From Anaerolineae bacterium (GTDB taxonomy: Bacteria > Chloroflexota > Anaerolineae > Aggregatilineales > Phototrophicaceae), in contig JAJEFB010000031.1 in NCBI GenBank assembly GCA_022820665.1, forward strand, positions 62,001 to 126,000: 64,000 bases of DNA. The letters are read 5' to 3'. The translations under genes were made by a program, and so were the position numbers. The notes under the pieces were generated by a model. The model was given only the letters and a program-made list of their open reading frames with translations, was not told the origin of the DNA and searched no databases. Of this stretch, positions 42,064 to 51,073 are shown one piece after another; positions within the stretch are counted from its first letter, which is position 1, and each line of letters opens with the position of its first letter.

Positions 42064-44471
42064 TGACGCTCCTTTGACAATGTTCTGCCGGTCTGGCTTC
42101 TAGCCAGGCGCGTCAGGATTGCGTAATTGTTGGCGCGTTCCGGCGCGTCGATCCGTTCGTCGCCATGAATCGATTTGAGGCAGTGGATCAAATGTGTCTC
42201 GATCATAAGTTGGCTGCGCGTACGCGACTTCAGCCAGCTTTCGCCCCAGATCTCGGCTGCGACGCTGATACAGTGCAAAGACTGCTCTGAAAGGCTGTGA
42301 TCGAGCCGATTGGGCAACAACTCGTCGATGAGTTGCCAGCGCATATCTTGCCATTTGCCAGCCGCGATAATTGCGCCGGAGAAGAGCGCCACATTACGCC
42401 AACGCGCATAGTCATGGCAGAGCAGGGCGACGATATTTTCTGGAAAAATCCATCCTTCAGCGCTTTGAGCCCTCAGCCCGGTTGGCATTTCGCACTCGTC
42501 GTAGAACTCCAGCAGCGCGCATGCGGCCAGGTACTCTTGAATCGTTAAGTGCGGGAAGCGATAGAGGTTGGGCGAATCGGCTACCAGAATGCCGTTGCGG
42601 GTCGCCAGGTATTCGAGCACGTCTTCAATGCCGGCGCCCAAGCCCCCGCCCTGTGACTGTTGCTGCATCAGTTTGTCCAGCAGCCGCGCGCGATCAATAA
42701 TGGTCGGATAGCGCTGATAGCTTTTCTGTTCCGAATGCAGTTCGAATGCGATTAGTTTCAATGCCGCGCGCATCCGGTCCAAATTGATGTTAGCGAGTTT
42801 TTCGTGCAGCTTGTCCGCCGGGGAGGGGATATTCCAGCGATCGAGCAACTCGACCGTATGCTCATAAAGTTCGGCGCGCTTGTCCGGCAACTGTTTGTAG
42901 TCCTCGTGAATGAGCGTCAGCAACGCCAGCATGAGCGGCTGGCGAGCCAGGGGCCAAAGCGCGCGATTTTCTCTGATGGCTTTGTATAGATCCGCCGCCA
43001 TTGATGAGGACTGTTTTACCGCCATCGCCCTCCCGCCCAGCGCGCTGGGACGGTTTTCCGCCACGTTGGCGTACCAGCGCTCGATATAGGTCTTGACCTG
43101 GTTCCAGGTGAAGGGCGCCAGTTCGGCGGAAGCGAAGCGCTCGGACAAGCGCCAGCGCGAATCGTGGCGATAGGCATAAGTGCGGCTGGTCACGATCACG
43201 CGACAACTGGAAAAGCGATCCGCCCAGTTTTCGATTATCCGCTGCAGGATGATCCGGTCTTCGGCCTCGTATACTTCGTCCAGCCCGTCCAATACCAGCA
43301 AGCTACCGTGTGTGGGCACGTCTGTCTGCGTTAGATAGGCTTCGAGGTGATCGCCCAGTTTGCCTATGCTCCGCTTGACGTATTGCAAGAGATTCTCTGA
43401 AGAGCTTTCCGCGAGCGAGCTTGGAAACAGATCCTCGCTATTGCAAAAGTCGCGCAAGCTCGCGTATATGGGCAAGATGGGTCCATGGATCCAGGACGCG
43501 CCCAACATCTCCAATCCCTTGACCTTGTCCTGGCGCTCGGCGCGGGGATCACAAGCGTATGCCAGCGCCGTCACGATGAACCGACATAACGAACTCTTGC
43601 CGGTTCCAGCGGCGCCGGTAATAACGATGAGAGGGTAGGCGGATATCACTTCAAAGACGGACTCGCGCACGTAGCCCATGTCTTTTTCGATCGCTTGATA
43701 GCGGCGCGCGTTCAGTTCTTCTATGCCAACTGAATGGAACGAACGCTGATCTGTCCAGATATCAACCGGTGTATACAGTTGGTGGAGCATGGCTGGGCTA
43801 TGATGCTGCGAGGCGGGATGGATGGTCGTGGTCGGGATGTTCCATTCGCTGCGCACTGCCGCCAGATAGTTCTTTAGCGCTGCTTTGCTGCCAGCGTAAT
43901 GCTCGGCGACGATGTTGACATCCTGGCCCGCGAAGATCACATGCCCGCCGGCCGATATCGAGCCTGCTTGAACGCGCACGGCCGAGGGATAGTTGCGGTT
44001 GTCGCGCATCGCCTCCAGCAAATTGCGCGCGAACTGAATTGCCGCAGCGCCTTGATTCGCCGAGCCGTCTAATCCGCCTGTCGCCACGATCAACCAGTCC
44101 AGACCGACAAGTTCATCAGTGCGCAGGTTTTCCGGAACCAAGCCCTGGCCCGCGAGACCTTCCGCAGTTCGCGTATAGTCGCGGTCGCGGTAGATCTCGG
44201 TCAGGCGCTTGCTGAGCGGACCGCTGTAACGGAATTGTTTGAGCAGACGCCGCAGCAGCTCGAGCTTGGTCTGTGGGTTTGGCATGACCGGTGTGAAGAC
44301 CATCATCACCAGTTTTTGATAGGGACTGTCCAACGTTGAATTGTCAGCCTGTTGTTTCAGGCTTCTCCAATTCGCCTGTACATATTTTCGCCAGGTTGTT
44401 GATGACGTGATAAGTCCATGATTGCGAGGCTGACGCTCGACCTCTGCGATGGCTCTTTGCGGTCGATTCAT
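42060..44471 (-). CDS. NACHT-domain STAND NTPase
   Basis: The 803-aa protein has an unassigned N-terminal region (1-165), a short GGHVIFAGQDVNI segment (175-187) and a NACHT NTPase domain with Walker A GAAGTGKSS (286-294), Walker B LLVLDGLDEV (391-400) and a sensor-like RVIVTSRTYAYR. The winged-helix and helical part (PLMLALLTLIHEDYKQLPDKRAELYEHTVELLDRW; FPHLTIQEYLAACALLEF) is typical of NACHT proteins. The C-terminus (about 680-803) is helical without clear repeats. Bacterial NACHT proteins act in antiphage defence or signalling as NTP-driven switches. It lies 50 bp after the small gene with the same GH(V/I)xFAGxD motif, and its stop overlaps the sugar dehydrogenase start. The N-terminal region may be the effector or the partner-binding domain. 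Confidence 0.88.
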   Translation of the reverse strand: MNRPQRAIAEVERQPRNHGLITSSTTWRKYVQANWRSLKQQADNSTLDSPYQKLVMMVFTPVMPNPQTKLELLRRLLKQFRYSGPLSKRLTEIYRDRDYTRTAEGLAGQGLVPENLRTDELVGLDWLIVATGGLDGSANQGAAAIQFARNLLEAMRDNRNYPSAVRVQAGSISAGGHVIFAGQDVNIVAEHYAGSKAALKNYLAAVRSEWNIPTTTIHPASQHHSPAMLHQLYTPVDIWTDQRSFHSVGIEELNARRYQAIEKDMGYVRESVFEVISAYPLIVITGAAGTGKSSLCRFIVTALAYACDPRAERQDKVKGLEMLGASWIHGPILPIYASLRDFCNSEDLFPSSLAESSSENLLQYVKRSIGKLGDHLEAYLTQTDVPTHGSLLVLDGLDEVYEAEDRIILQRIIENWADRFSSCRVIVTSRTYAYRHDSRWRLSERFASAELAPFTWNQVKTYIERWYANVAENRPSALGGRAMAVKQSSSMAADLYKAIRENRALWPLARQPLMLALLTLIHEDYKQLPDKRAELYEHTVELLDRWNIPSPADKLHEKLANINLDRMRAALKLIAFELHSEQKSYQRYPTIIDRARLLDKLMQQQSQGGGLGAGIEDVLEYLATRNGILVADSPNLYRFPHLTIQEYLAACALLEFYDECEMPTGLRAQSAEGWIFPENIVALLCHDYARWRNVALFSGAIIAAGKWQDMRWQLIDELLPNRLDHSLSEQSLHCISVAAEIWGESWLKSRTRSQLMIETHLIHCLKSIHGDERIDAPERANNYAILTRLARSQTGRTLSKERQ

Positions 44472-44521
44472 AATGACTTGGCTTTATTGATCCAGGGAAC
44501 TTTGTAAACGCGGGCGGGCTG

Positions 44522-45040
44522 TCATCCAGTTTTATTCGCCGAGTTGTGCCGCCGTACGGCATCGTGAAAGTTGACCGCGACTTCTCCAAAACTGGCGAGG
44601 ATGGCCCCCACCAGGGGTTGGTCAAAAAGCGTGAGCGCCGCAGCCGTAAGCGCGGGAGAAAACCGCAGCAGCGACTTTGCCGCGCGCATTAGGATGCGCG
44701 GATTCGGTTTTTTTTCTTTGGTCAGTTGCGCCTCGACCGTTTGCAAATCGTGCATAGCGGCTTCTTGCAGTTGCGGATTGAGATTATCCTTCTTTATCGT
44801 ATCTTCGACATCGCGGATGCAGCGAATCATCATGTCCAGTTCCGTCGGCGTTGTTTCCACACCGCCGACTGTTACGGTCTGGTTTGTATGCTGCGCGACA
44901 TCGCCCCCCGTCTGCACATGTACCTTGCCGTCACGTCCGGCGAAGACAACATGCCCGGTCACCGAGAGCTGGTCGATCTCGATATTCAGGTCACGCCGGT
45001 AGGGCATTTCGTTCTGCAAGCTGCGTTCTCTGGAAGTCAT
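44522..45040 (-). CDS. Small protein with GHVVFAGRD motif and hydrophobic C-terminal helices (NACHT partner candidate)
   Basis: The 172-aa protein of no recognised family has three parts. A short beta segment, SVTGHVVFAGRDGKVHVQTGGDV (26-48), parallels the GGHVIFAGQDVNI of the next gene. A charged helical middle covers 65-113. The C-terminal pair of hydrophobic or amphipathic helices spans 115-158 (FSPALTAAALTLF; LVGAILASFGEVAV). The last part could insert in a membrane, so a pore-forming effector or an adaptor is possible; this is inference. The ATG has an AAGGA box. It lies 50 bp ahead of the NACHT gene, surely in the same transcript. Confidence 0.65.
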   Translation of the reverse strand: MTSRERSLQNEMPYRRDLNIEIDQLSVTGHVVFAGRDGKVHVQTGGDVAQHTNQTVTVGGVETTPTELDMMIRCIRDVEDTIKKDNLNPQLQEAAMHDLQTVEAQLTKEKKPNPRILMRAAKSLLRFSPALTAAALTLFDQPLVGAILASFGEVAVNFHDAVRRHNSANKTG

Positions 45041-45398
45041 TTTCGTCGATCCTTGGCGCCTAGTAATTGTTTCATCATATCAAGAATTGTGATTTGAGGC
45101 GAATGCCCATATCCCCAGGTGCACTGAATTCTCTGTGCTCTCAGTGATTCCAAGTAAGTAATGCAAAAAAATAAGCCGCGTGTAGGGGCGACATATCATG
45201 TCGCCCGTCGATGCGATGGCGCGGTTTCGGGCGACCGGGTTGGTCGCCCCTACGGGATTCGATTATTTTGTAGTTTTCTATATTTCATCAAATTATTCGC
45301 ATGACTTACTTGCGCTTACTTCTGCGCCACTGTGGTGAATCTGCATTAGGGTCGCATCCGCATTTTTCACCACTGCCAGATATCCTTTTCCCCAGCGC
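45041..45398. other. 358-bp spacer between the TIR-FGE gene and the small adaptor gene
   Basis: The spacer holds a short CACAGAG-type motif (45120-45145), the compact GGGCGAC palindromic element (45182-45253) and an A/T-rich stretch that may contain the promoter of the downstream minus-strand genes. No gene is supported. The spacer splits the conflict locus into two likely transcripts. Confidence 0.55.
45182..45253. repeat. Dispersed GGGCGAC palindromic repeat (compact 72-bp unit)
   Basis: The unit is bounded by 11-bp terminal inverted repeats, GTAGGGGCGAC (45182-45192) and GTCGCCCCTAC (45243-45253). Each end forms its own hairpin: GGGCGACAT/ATGTCGCCC (45186-45206, loop ATC) and GGGCGACC/GGTCGCCC (45229-45249). 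The first hairpin and its flank GTCGATG, and the second with the flanks GGTTTC and CCTACGGG, all recur at 1711-1834. A MITE-like or REP-like origin is likely. Confidence 0.85.
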
Positions 45399-47102
45399 TT
45401 AGGGAAGACCAACCAGACGGATGCCGATTGACGAGTAGCGTACGCGCGGCTCCAGATAATAACGGAACGAGGTCTGCGCCCGGTCGCAGGGGCTGACAAA
45501 ACTTCCGCCTGCCACCGCACGTCGTTGGTCGCGTCCGTCTTCCGTTGCCGCCGCCGTGTTCATCGTCCACTCCCAAAGATTGCCCGCCATATCGTAAACC
45601 CCATAGGGACTTACGCCCTTGTGGTAGCGATTGACGGGCGTCGTCATCTTTAGTCCGCTTTCCAGCGTGTTACAATGCTCTTCGTCATAGTCGTCGCCCC
45701 AGGGGAAATAGCGATCGTCATCTCCCTTGGCGGCGCGCTGCCACTGCGCGATGCTTGGCAGCGCGATCCTCATCTTGAGCAGGCTGCCCAGCCAGTTGGC
45801 GAATGCTCTTGCCTCGTACCAGTTCACATTTTCTCTTGGGCGTTGGTCGCCGGCAAAGCGCGACTCCGCGATGCCTTTGCCTTGCTTGAACCAGCGCATC
45901 GCGTGTTCGGAATAATTCCACCAGCGCGCGTTCTTGTAGCCGTCTTCCGCTTTGGCAAAAATATCGAATTGAGCGTTGGTCACCGGGTACATGCTCATCA
46001 CAAAATTATCAACCTGGACGATCATCTCGCCAAATTCTTCGTCCGCGCCAACGATGCTGGAGATTGCCACTGTGCCGTAGGGAATATCGCACCACTGTAA
46101 CATGGGCAAGATTTCCTCTGCGGAAGCCTCTTCCGGGAGGACCTTCCGCGATGCGATGGCATGATTGCTCGCCGGGGCTTGCGGAAGTTTGACAACCTGG
46201 CTGCTGAAACCGCGCCTGGAACTTTCTTCACGGCTCTCTTCTAGCTCTGGCTTGCTGACGATTTGACTGTTGAATTGCTGCGTCTCTTGCCTTGTTGCCG
46301 CCGGTTTGGAGTTGTTGTCGCCCGGTGCCTCGATGGATTCCTTGAATTCGCAAAGGCGCTGCAAACCTTGCGGATCGTAGTCCCCGAATTCCCTGATGAA
46401 TTCAGCCAGGGCTTCGCACGCCATTTCCCGCGTGCTTTCGAAGGCGAAGAGCGCAACGATGTGCTGATACTCGCGCTGCGCCTCTCGGGATTGCGATCTT
46501 TCCGCCACTTTGGATTCGGCGATCCGAAGCAGATTGTCCAGTCGAACGAAGCGAGACTGATAGCCGCTGGCTTGCGCCTGGCGCAACAATACGATCGCAT
46601 TGTCGTAATCGCCCTTTTCCAAAGCCCGAACCGCGCTGCTCACCATTTCTACCGGACTCGACCTGGAGACCGGGTCGTCGCCAATGGGCTCGGGCAGCGC
46701 GGGCGCTGGACCCGTCGTTCCCTGCTGGCGCTCGACGACCAAGATTGAATTCAGCAACTGCGTCACGTTTTCCACAGTCAGCTTTTCCGACAGATCAACG
46801 TATTGCCAATCTCTCATTTTGTCCGGTAGCACGGTGTCTTTGTTGAGCAGTACCGGGATGACGTGACGTTTGAGCCGCCGGGCGATTTCCAGTTCCCGCC
46901 GGCAGTAAAGGGATGCGACAGAATCGGGCGAAAGCAAATAGATAAAGACCTCGCACCAATCCAGTCGTCTCAGGATTTCTTTCCACCAGTCTTGGCCCGC
47001 GTACAGCCGCTGATCGTACCAAACTTCGTGCGCATGCAGGGTCTCGATGATTCGGATGCAATAGGGTTTGTCCACCCGGGCGTAGCTGACAAATATCTTC
47101 AT
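45399..47102 (-). CDS. TIR domain protein with C-terminal FGE-sulfatase (C-type-lectin) fold
   Basis: The 567-aa protein begins with a TIR domain (1-125: MKIFVSYARVD, GQDWWKEI, LSPDSVASLYCRRELE). Glu70 in CRREL stands where NAD-cleaving TIR enzymes have the catalytic glutamate. A helical middle (150-260) and a Ser/Gln-rich linker lead to an FGE-sulfatase fold (335-567: YPVTNAQFDIF, RPRENVNWYEARAFANWLG, YGVYDMAGNLWEWT, AVAGGSF, SIGIRLVG). The paired copper-binding cysteines of true formylglycine-generating enzymes are missing (only C539), so this end is probably a ligand-binding lectin-like sensor. Its ATG overlaps the stop of the TIR-HEAT gene by ATGA. The likely role is sensing through the FGE fold and NAD depletion or signalling through TIR. 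Confidence 0.88.
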   Translation of the reverse strand: MKIFVSYARVDKPYCIRIIETLHAHEVWYDQRLYAGQDWWKEILRRLDWCEVFIYLLSPDSVASLYCRRELEIARRLKRHVIPVLLNKDTVLPDKMRDWQYVDLSEKLTVENVTQLLNSILVVERQQGTTGPAPALPEPIGDDPVSRSSPVEMVSSAVRALEKGDYDNAIVLLRQAQASGYQSRFVRLDNLLRIAESKVAERSQSREAQREYQHIVALFAFESTREMACEALAEFIREFGDYDPQGLQRLCEFKESIEAPGDNNSKPAATRQETQQFNSQIVSKPELEESREESSRRGFSSQVVKLPQAPASNHAIASRKVLPEEASAEEILPMLQWCDIPYGTVAISSIVGADEEFGEMIVQVDNFVMSMYPVTNAQFDIFAKAEDGYKNARWWNYSEHAMRWFKQGKGIAESRFAGDQRPRENVNWYEARAFANWLGSLLKMRIALPSIAQWQRAAKGDDDRYFPWGDDYDEEHCNTLESGLKMTTPVNRYHKGVSPYGVYDMAGNLWEWTMNTAAATEDGRDQRRAVAGGSFVSPCDRAQTSFRYYLEPRVRYSSIGIRLVGLP

Positions 47103-50100
47103 GCTTCGGTCCGCTTCACCGCTTGCGGCGCGTCGTCGATTGCGGCTCGGCTTTCCGGGCTGTCGATCCGCCGCAAGGCTGCGATGGCAAAGTCTCGGAT
47201 GGACCGCTCTTCCCATGCTGGCTTGCCGTCGTCACTCAACAGACGCGTCAGCGTCGCTATATCGTCCTCATCAAAAACTGGCGCCAGCGTCTTGGCCGCG
47301 TACCAGCGCAGGTGGATGAATTCATCGCTAAGGGCATGCTCGAGGTGCTCGCGCGCCAAATTCGGATTGATTTGCTGAAGTGATTTGAGCGCGGCCAAGC
47401 GAACGAAGCTGTCCTCGTCGCCTCTGAAGGCGTCGGCCAAAGCGCGTATCGCTTTAGACTGTCTCAGCTCGCCCAGCGCTTCCGCAACAGCCTCCCGAAC
47501 CGCTTGCTGCGGACTGTCCAAAAGTGGGATCATCTTGTCAATTGTATCTGCCGCCCTATGCGCCACCAGCGCGCGGATCGCGGCAACTTGCACGATCCAA
47601 TTGGGATCACCCAGACGCAGGGACAAAACGCGCTTTGATTCCGCATCTGGCAGCCAAGCCAGTGCTTCGGATACCGCCCAGCGCACATGCCAGTTCTCGT
47701 CTTCTGTGGCTGCGCAGAGCAAGCGCAGTACCGCGTGATGATCTCTGCCCCTCAGGTGCCTGGCGAACTTTCGCAAGAACTTCGCCGCCTTTTGCGTTCG
47801 TCCCCAGTCATCGTCTCGCAGCAATTCCAGGGTCCGCAGAACTTTTTCCTCGTCGCTGAAAGCCTGGCTCGGCTGCACAGCTATATCAGCTGACGTGGCG
47901 CCCGGGGACGGGTTGACTGCCGCCGGTCGCTCCTCGGTCGCTGCAGCCTCTGAAATCGCCGCAACTGCTTTAGTAGCGAGCTCGCCAATAGTTGCGGCTT
48001 TATCGCGTGGGCGGCGACGGTCCTTGCGCAGCCGGGACAGGGCGTCGAGCGCAGGCGCGAATTTGCCTGCCTCGAGGATATCGATCGCTGCAGCTACCGT
48101 GCTTGGCTTATCGCTGTCAAGCAATTCCAGCAAATCATCGAGCGCCAGGTCGGGACTGTCTTTCAGGAGTTCCGTCACCGCATCGACAATCGCTTGTTGC
48201 GGGTCGGACAGAGCCGCTACCAAGGCTTTGCGCGCCGCTACCTGTTCCGAAAAGCGCCACAAGATTTCGTAGGTCGCCAAGCGCACCAGCGTCTCGCTAT
48301 CGCTTGTCATATCAAGCAAATGTGGCAATGAATTGGCAGGGGGGTACTCCGCCAATCGCTTAAGAGCCTGGTGCCGCTCTTGCCAGTCCCTGTGCCGCAG
48401 TTGACGTTCAATATCATCTGGGATGCCGTCGTCTGGCGGCGCCAGGGCAGGCGGAAGCTCCGCTTGCGCGCTTAAGCCCTCCAGCGTTTGGTCGCCGTAC
48501 AAAAGAGCCCCCAAATTGCTGCCGGCGATAACGGTGGACTCGGGCGGGTTTTCCAGTACCTGCGCTATATCATCCAACAATTGTCCGAAGTGATCGCGGT
48601 TGGGCAAGTGCTTGATTGCTCCCGCCATTACGCTTCTCATTTGCTCGGCTTTCTTGTGGCCCGCGATCGCCGCTTGAAGGGCCTCGGGCAAGTCGGCCTT
48701 GGCGCCCCACAACTGCGCCAAACCAATCGCCAAATCGCTCTCATCGTGCTCGACCATCGCGTCGTAGAATTCGGGATTGAGCGTCAGGACTTCCTCGTTG
48801 GCAAGTGCGAGCAACCTGCTCGATACGGCTCTGCCGCGCGATCGCAGTCCCGCAACGACCGACTGAAGATGCTCGGGATTTTCTTGTGACCAGCGCAATA
48901 GGCTCACCAGAATATCAGAATAGGCGTAGTTCATCAGAGCCAGCACGATCTCGTCCCGGGGCAGCGCCTCTCCGCTTTCCAGATAGTCCAGCAAGAGTAC
49001 CGCTGTCGGCAAAAACTTGATTTGGCCGAGCATCCAAATCGCATTTGCCTGGATATGCTGGTCCGCGTTCGTCGTCAGCTTGACAAGATACGACACGGCG
49101 AGCCAAAGTCGGTAATCTGCAATGGTTTCGATGACTGGCGTCGGCGAATAGCGGTCTACAGACGCGACTTTTTCAAGGAAATCAATCGACATGTCGAGAC
49201 GCAGCGCCAGTATTTCTTTCCAAAGCCACAATTGCATGGTTTTGTCATGATTTGACATTTGGCTGACGAGCGACTCCGCCGTCTTTTCAAAATCGGGCAT
49301 GCGATCGACGCAAGCGCGAAATGCCGAGCGCGCGGCGGTATTCTGCCCCGCGACTTGCAGCAATTTGTCGATCAAGGTCTCTTGCGCCGACTCGTATAGG
49401 GTCGGATGTCGTTCCAGGCAAGCGCTGGCGAGGAATGGGTCAGTCTCGGCAATCTCTTCGATGACATCCTGGACGTCTTCGTCAGCCAGGTTGTCGACCA
49501 GAACCAGGATCAAGGGGTCCCATTTCTGCTCTATGCGCGTGCCCCTCACTGTAAACTGAGGCACGGTCAAGTATCTTTGCAAGCCATGCTTGCTTATGTG
49601 TCCGGCTGCCAAATACCATTGGTAAATGGCCGAGCGAAATCGCAGGAAGACTCCGACCTGCTCCAGGATTCCAATCTCGATTGAGAAGTCGACCAACAAC
49701 TTGTCAGATTCTTGCTTTTCCGCATCCTTTCGGGGAATCTGTTGCCGTGTCTCCAACTGCATCATGTCCCAGGCCAGATTACGTGTGAAGTCAATCAATC
49801 CCTTGGAATCAACGCTTCCGCTTGCCGATGCCAGTTGCTGGCTGCGCGAGACCATTAGGGCGGGCAGCGGATTGCTCTGCCAATGATTGAACGCCAAAGC
49901 TGTATCGGCGGCGACAAGCTCAACCCCAAGGGACAGATGGTCCAGTTGGTTGCGACTTATGGCGGGTTCTTGCTGGCGCAGTATCTGCCGGAAATTATTG
50001 AGTTGCTGCAGGGGCAAGCAAGCCGAAGCCAGTTTCAAAGCGAGACTTGATGTTATTGGTCCCGGCGACAATACCGGCGCTTCCTGCTCGCTCGCGCTTT

Positions 50101-51073
50101 GCCTGCTCGTCAGCAGGACAAACCTGTGATCGGCGCTGGCGGATATCCAGGCGTTCAGTTCAGCCGCATAGCTGGGAAACCGCTTGCTCAATTCATGCCA
50201 GTTGTTCAAAAAAAAGACCGCCGAATGGCTCTCCAGCCAATGTTTCCAATAAGAGATCAACTGCCATTCCGATTCCACAAACGAGGACCAGGACGGATTC
50301 GCTTCGTCCCATTTCATCAATTCCAGCCAGATAGGCAGGGGCGCATGGCTGTCGCGCAGCGCGGCGCACGCATGGACGAGGCTGAGCAATCTCGCGAAAA
50401 ACGTCGTGCCGCTGCCGCCGTCGCCTTGCAGAGCGAAATGGCTCTCACCGGCCGACCACTGCAACAGATCTTCAATGACCAGAGAGCCGTCGGCATGGCT
50501 GGCGATGAACTCCCAGTCTTGCAGCAGTTCTACCGGATAAGCTCGCGGGCGAACTGACTGTGGCGATTGTCCCGACTCGACGCGAAGAGAAGTCCAAGCC
50601 ATCGGTAGCTTGGCCAGGTGCAGCTCGGCATCAGCGATGTAGTTTCGCAGATAACCGGATCTTTCGCCGGTTTGCTGAGCCGATTCGGATTGGGGGATTT
50701 GGTTGAGCAAGTTTTCCACGCTCAGATCGTCAGGCTCATCGAACCAGCGGCGGAAGTCGATCCAGTCATCAAAGGCAAAATCGGCAATTTTCTCTGTCGA
50801 GAAGTCCCGGGGAATAACGGCAAATACTGGTATGTTTCGCTTTCGAAACTGTTCGTATTCCTGCCGGCAGTATTCGGTCTCGAGATAATCGTCGGAAACG
50901 ATCACAAGTGCGCCGGTGGCAAGCTGATATGCCCGGCGAATTTTTTCCTGCCAATCTTCAGTCGGGCTGACTTCAAAGCGATCGAGCCAGATATTCCGGT
51001 AATAGCGGATCAGCAGGTTGGCAAGCTCAAACGCGTACCGTAAATCGATGTTGTGGTAGGAAAGATAAATCAA
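47099..51073 (-). CDS. TIR - degenerate NACHT - HEAT-repeat protein
   Basis: The 1324-aa protein starts with a TIR domain (1-125: IYLSYHNIDLRYAFELANLL, SDDYLETEYCRQEYEQF, with Glu72 in the catalytic position). Residues 180-520 follow the NACHT outline, but the P-loop reads GDGGSGTTFF (217-226, no lysine), the Walker B segment reads AVFFLNNWHEL (285-295, Asp replaced by Asn) and the sensor reads RFVLLTSRQ, so NTP hydrolysis is unlikely. From about 540 to the end come HEAT-like repeats, clearest in the last 300 residues (WHVRWAVSEALAWL, NWIVQVAAIRALVAH, QAVREAVAEALGEL, SFVRLAALKSLQQI, IHLRWYAAKTLAPV). The start is a TTG at 51073. It is translationally coupled to the TIR-FGE gene. It probably acts as a scaffold and sensor with a TIR effector. 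Confidence 0.85.
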   Translation of the reverse strand: MIYLSYHNIDLRYAFELANLLIRYYRNIWLDRFEVSPTEDWQEKIRRAYQLATGALVIVSDDYLETEYCRQEYEQFRKRNIPVFAVIPRDFSTEKIADFAFDDWIDFRRWFDEPDDLSVENLLNQIPQSESAQQTGERSGYLRNYIADAELHLAKLPMAWTSLRVESGQSPQSVRPRAYPVELLQDWEFIASHADGSLVIEDLLQWSAGESHFALQGDGGSGTTFFARLLSLVHACAALRDSHAPLPIWLELMKWDEANPSWSSFVESEWQLISYWKHWLESHSAVFFLNNWHELSKRFPSYAAELNAWISASADHRFVLLTSRQSASEQEAPVLSPGPITSSLALKLASACLPLQQLNNFRQILRQQEPAISRNQLDHLSLGVELVAADTALAFNHWQSNPLPALMVSRSQQLASASGSVDSKGLIDFTRNLAWDMMQLETRQQIPRKDAEKQESDKLLVDFSIEIGILEQVGVFLRFRSAIYQWYLAAGHISKHGLQRYLTVPQFTVRGTRIEQKWDPLILVLVDNLADEDVQDVIEEIAETDPFLASACLERHPTLYESAQETLIDKLLQVAGQNTAARSAFRACVDRMPDFEKTAESLVSQMSNHDKTMQLWLWKEILALRLDMSIDFLEKVASVDRYSPTPVIETIADYRLWLAVSYLVKLTTNADQHIQANAIWMLGQIKFLPTAVLLLDYLESGEALPRDEIVLALMNYAYSDILVSLLRWSQENPEHLQSVVAGLRSRGRAVSSRLLALANEEVLTLNPEFYDAMVEHDESDLAIGLAQLWGAKADLPEALQAAIAGHKKAEQMRSVMAGAIKHLPNRDHFGQLLDDIAQVLENPPESTVIAGSNLGALLYGDQTLEGLSAQAELPPALAPPDDGIPDDIERQLRHRDWQERHQALKRLAEYPPANSLPHLLDMTSDSETLVRLATYEILWRFSEQVAARKALVAALSDPQQAIVDAVTELLKDSPDLALDDLLELLDSDKPSTVAAAIDILEAGKFAPALDALSRLRKDRRRPRDKAATIGELATKAVAAISEAAATEERPAAVNPSPGATSADIAVQPSQAFSDEEKVLRTLELLRDDDWGRTQKAAKFLRKFARHLRGRDHHAVLRLLCAATEDENWHVRWAVSEALAWLPDAESKRVLSLRLGDPNWIVQVAAIRALVAHRAADTIDKMIPLLDSPQQAVREAVAEALGELRQSKAIRALADAFRGDEDSFVRLAALKSLQQINPNLAREHLEHALSDEFIHLRWYAAKTLAPVFDEDDIATLTRLLSDDGKPAWEERSIRDFAIAALRRIDSPESRAAIDDAPQAVKRTEA

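Noticed and set aside
45293..45576. Separate small genes on the minus strand at the end of the TIR-FGE gene
   Set aside because: They are out-of-frame shadows of the FGE-fold C-terminus and have no independent start signal.
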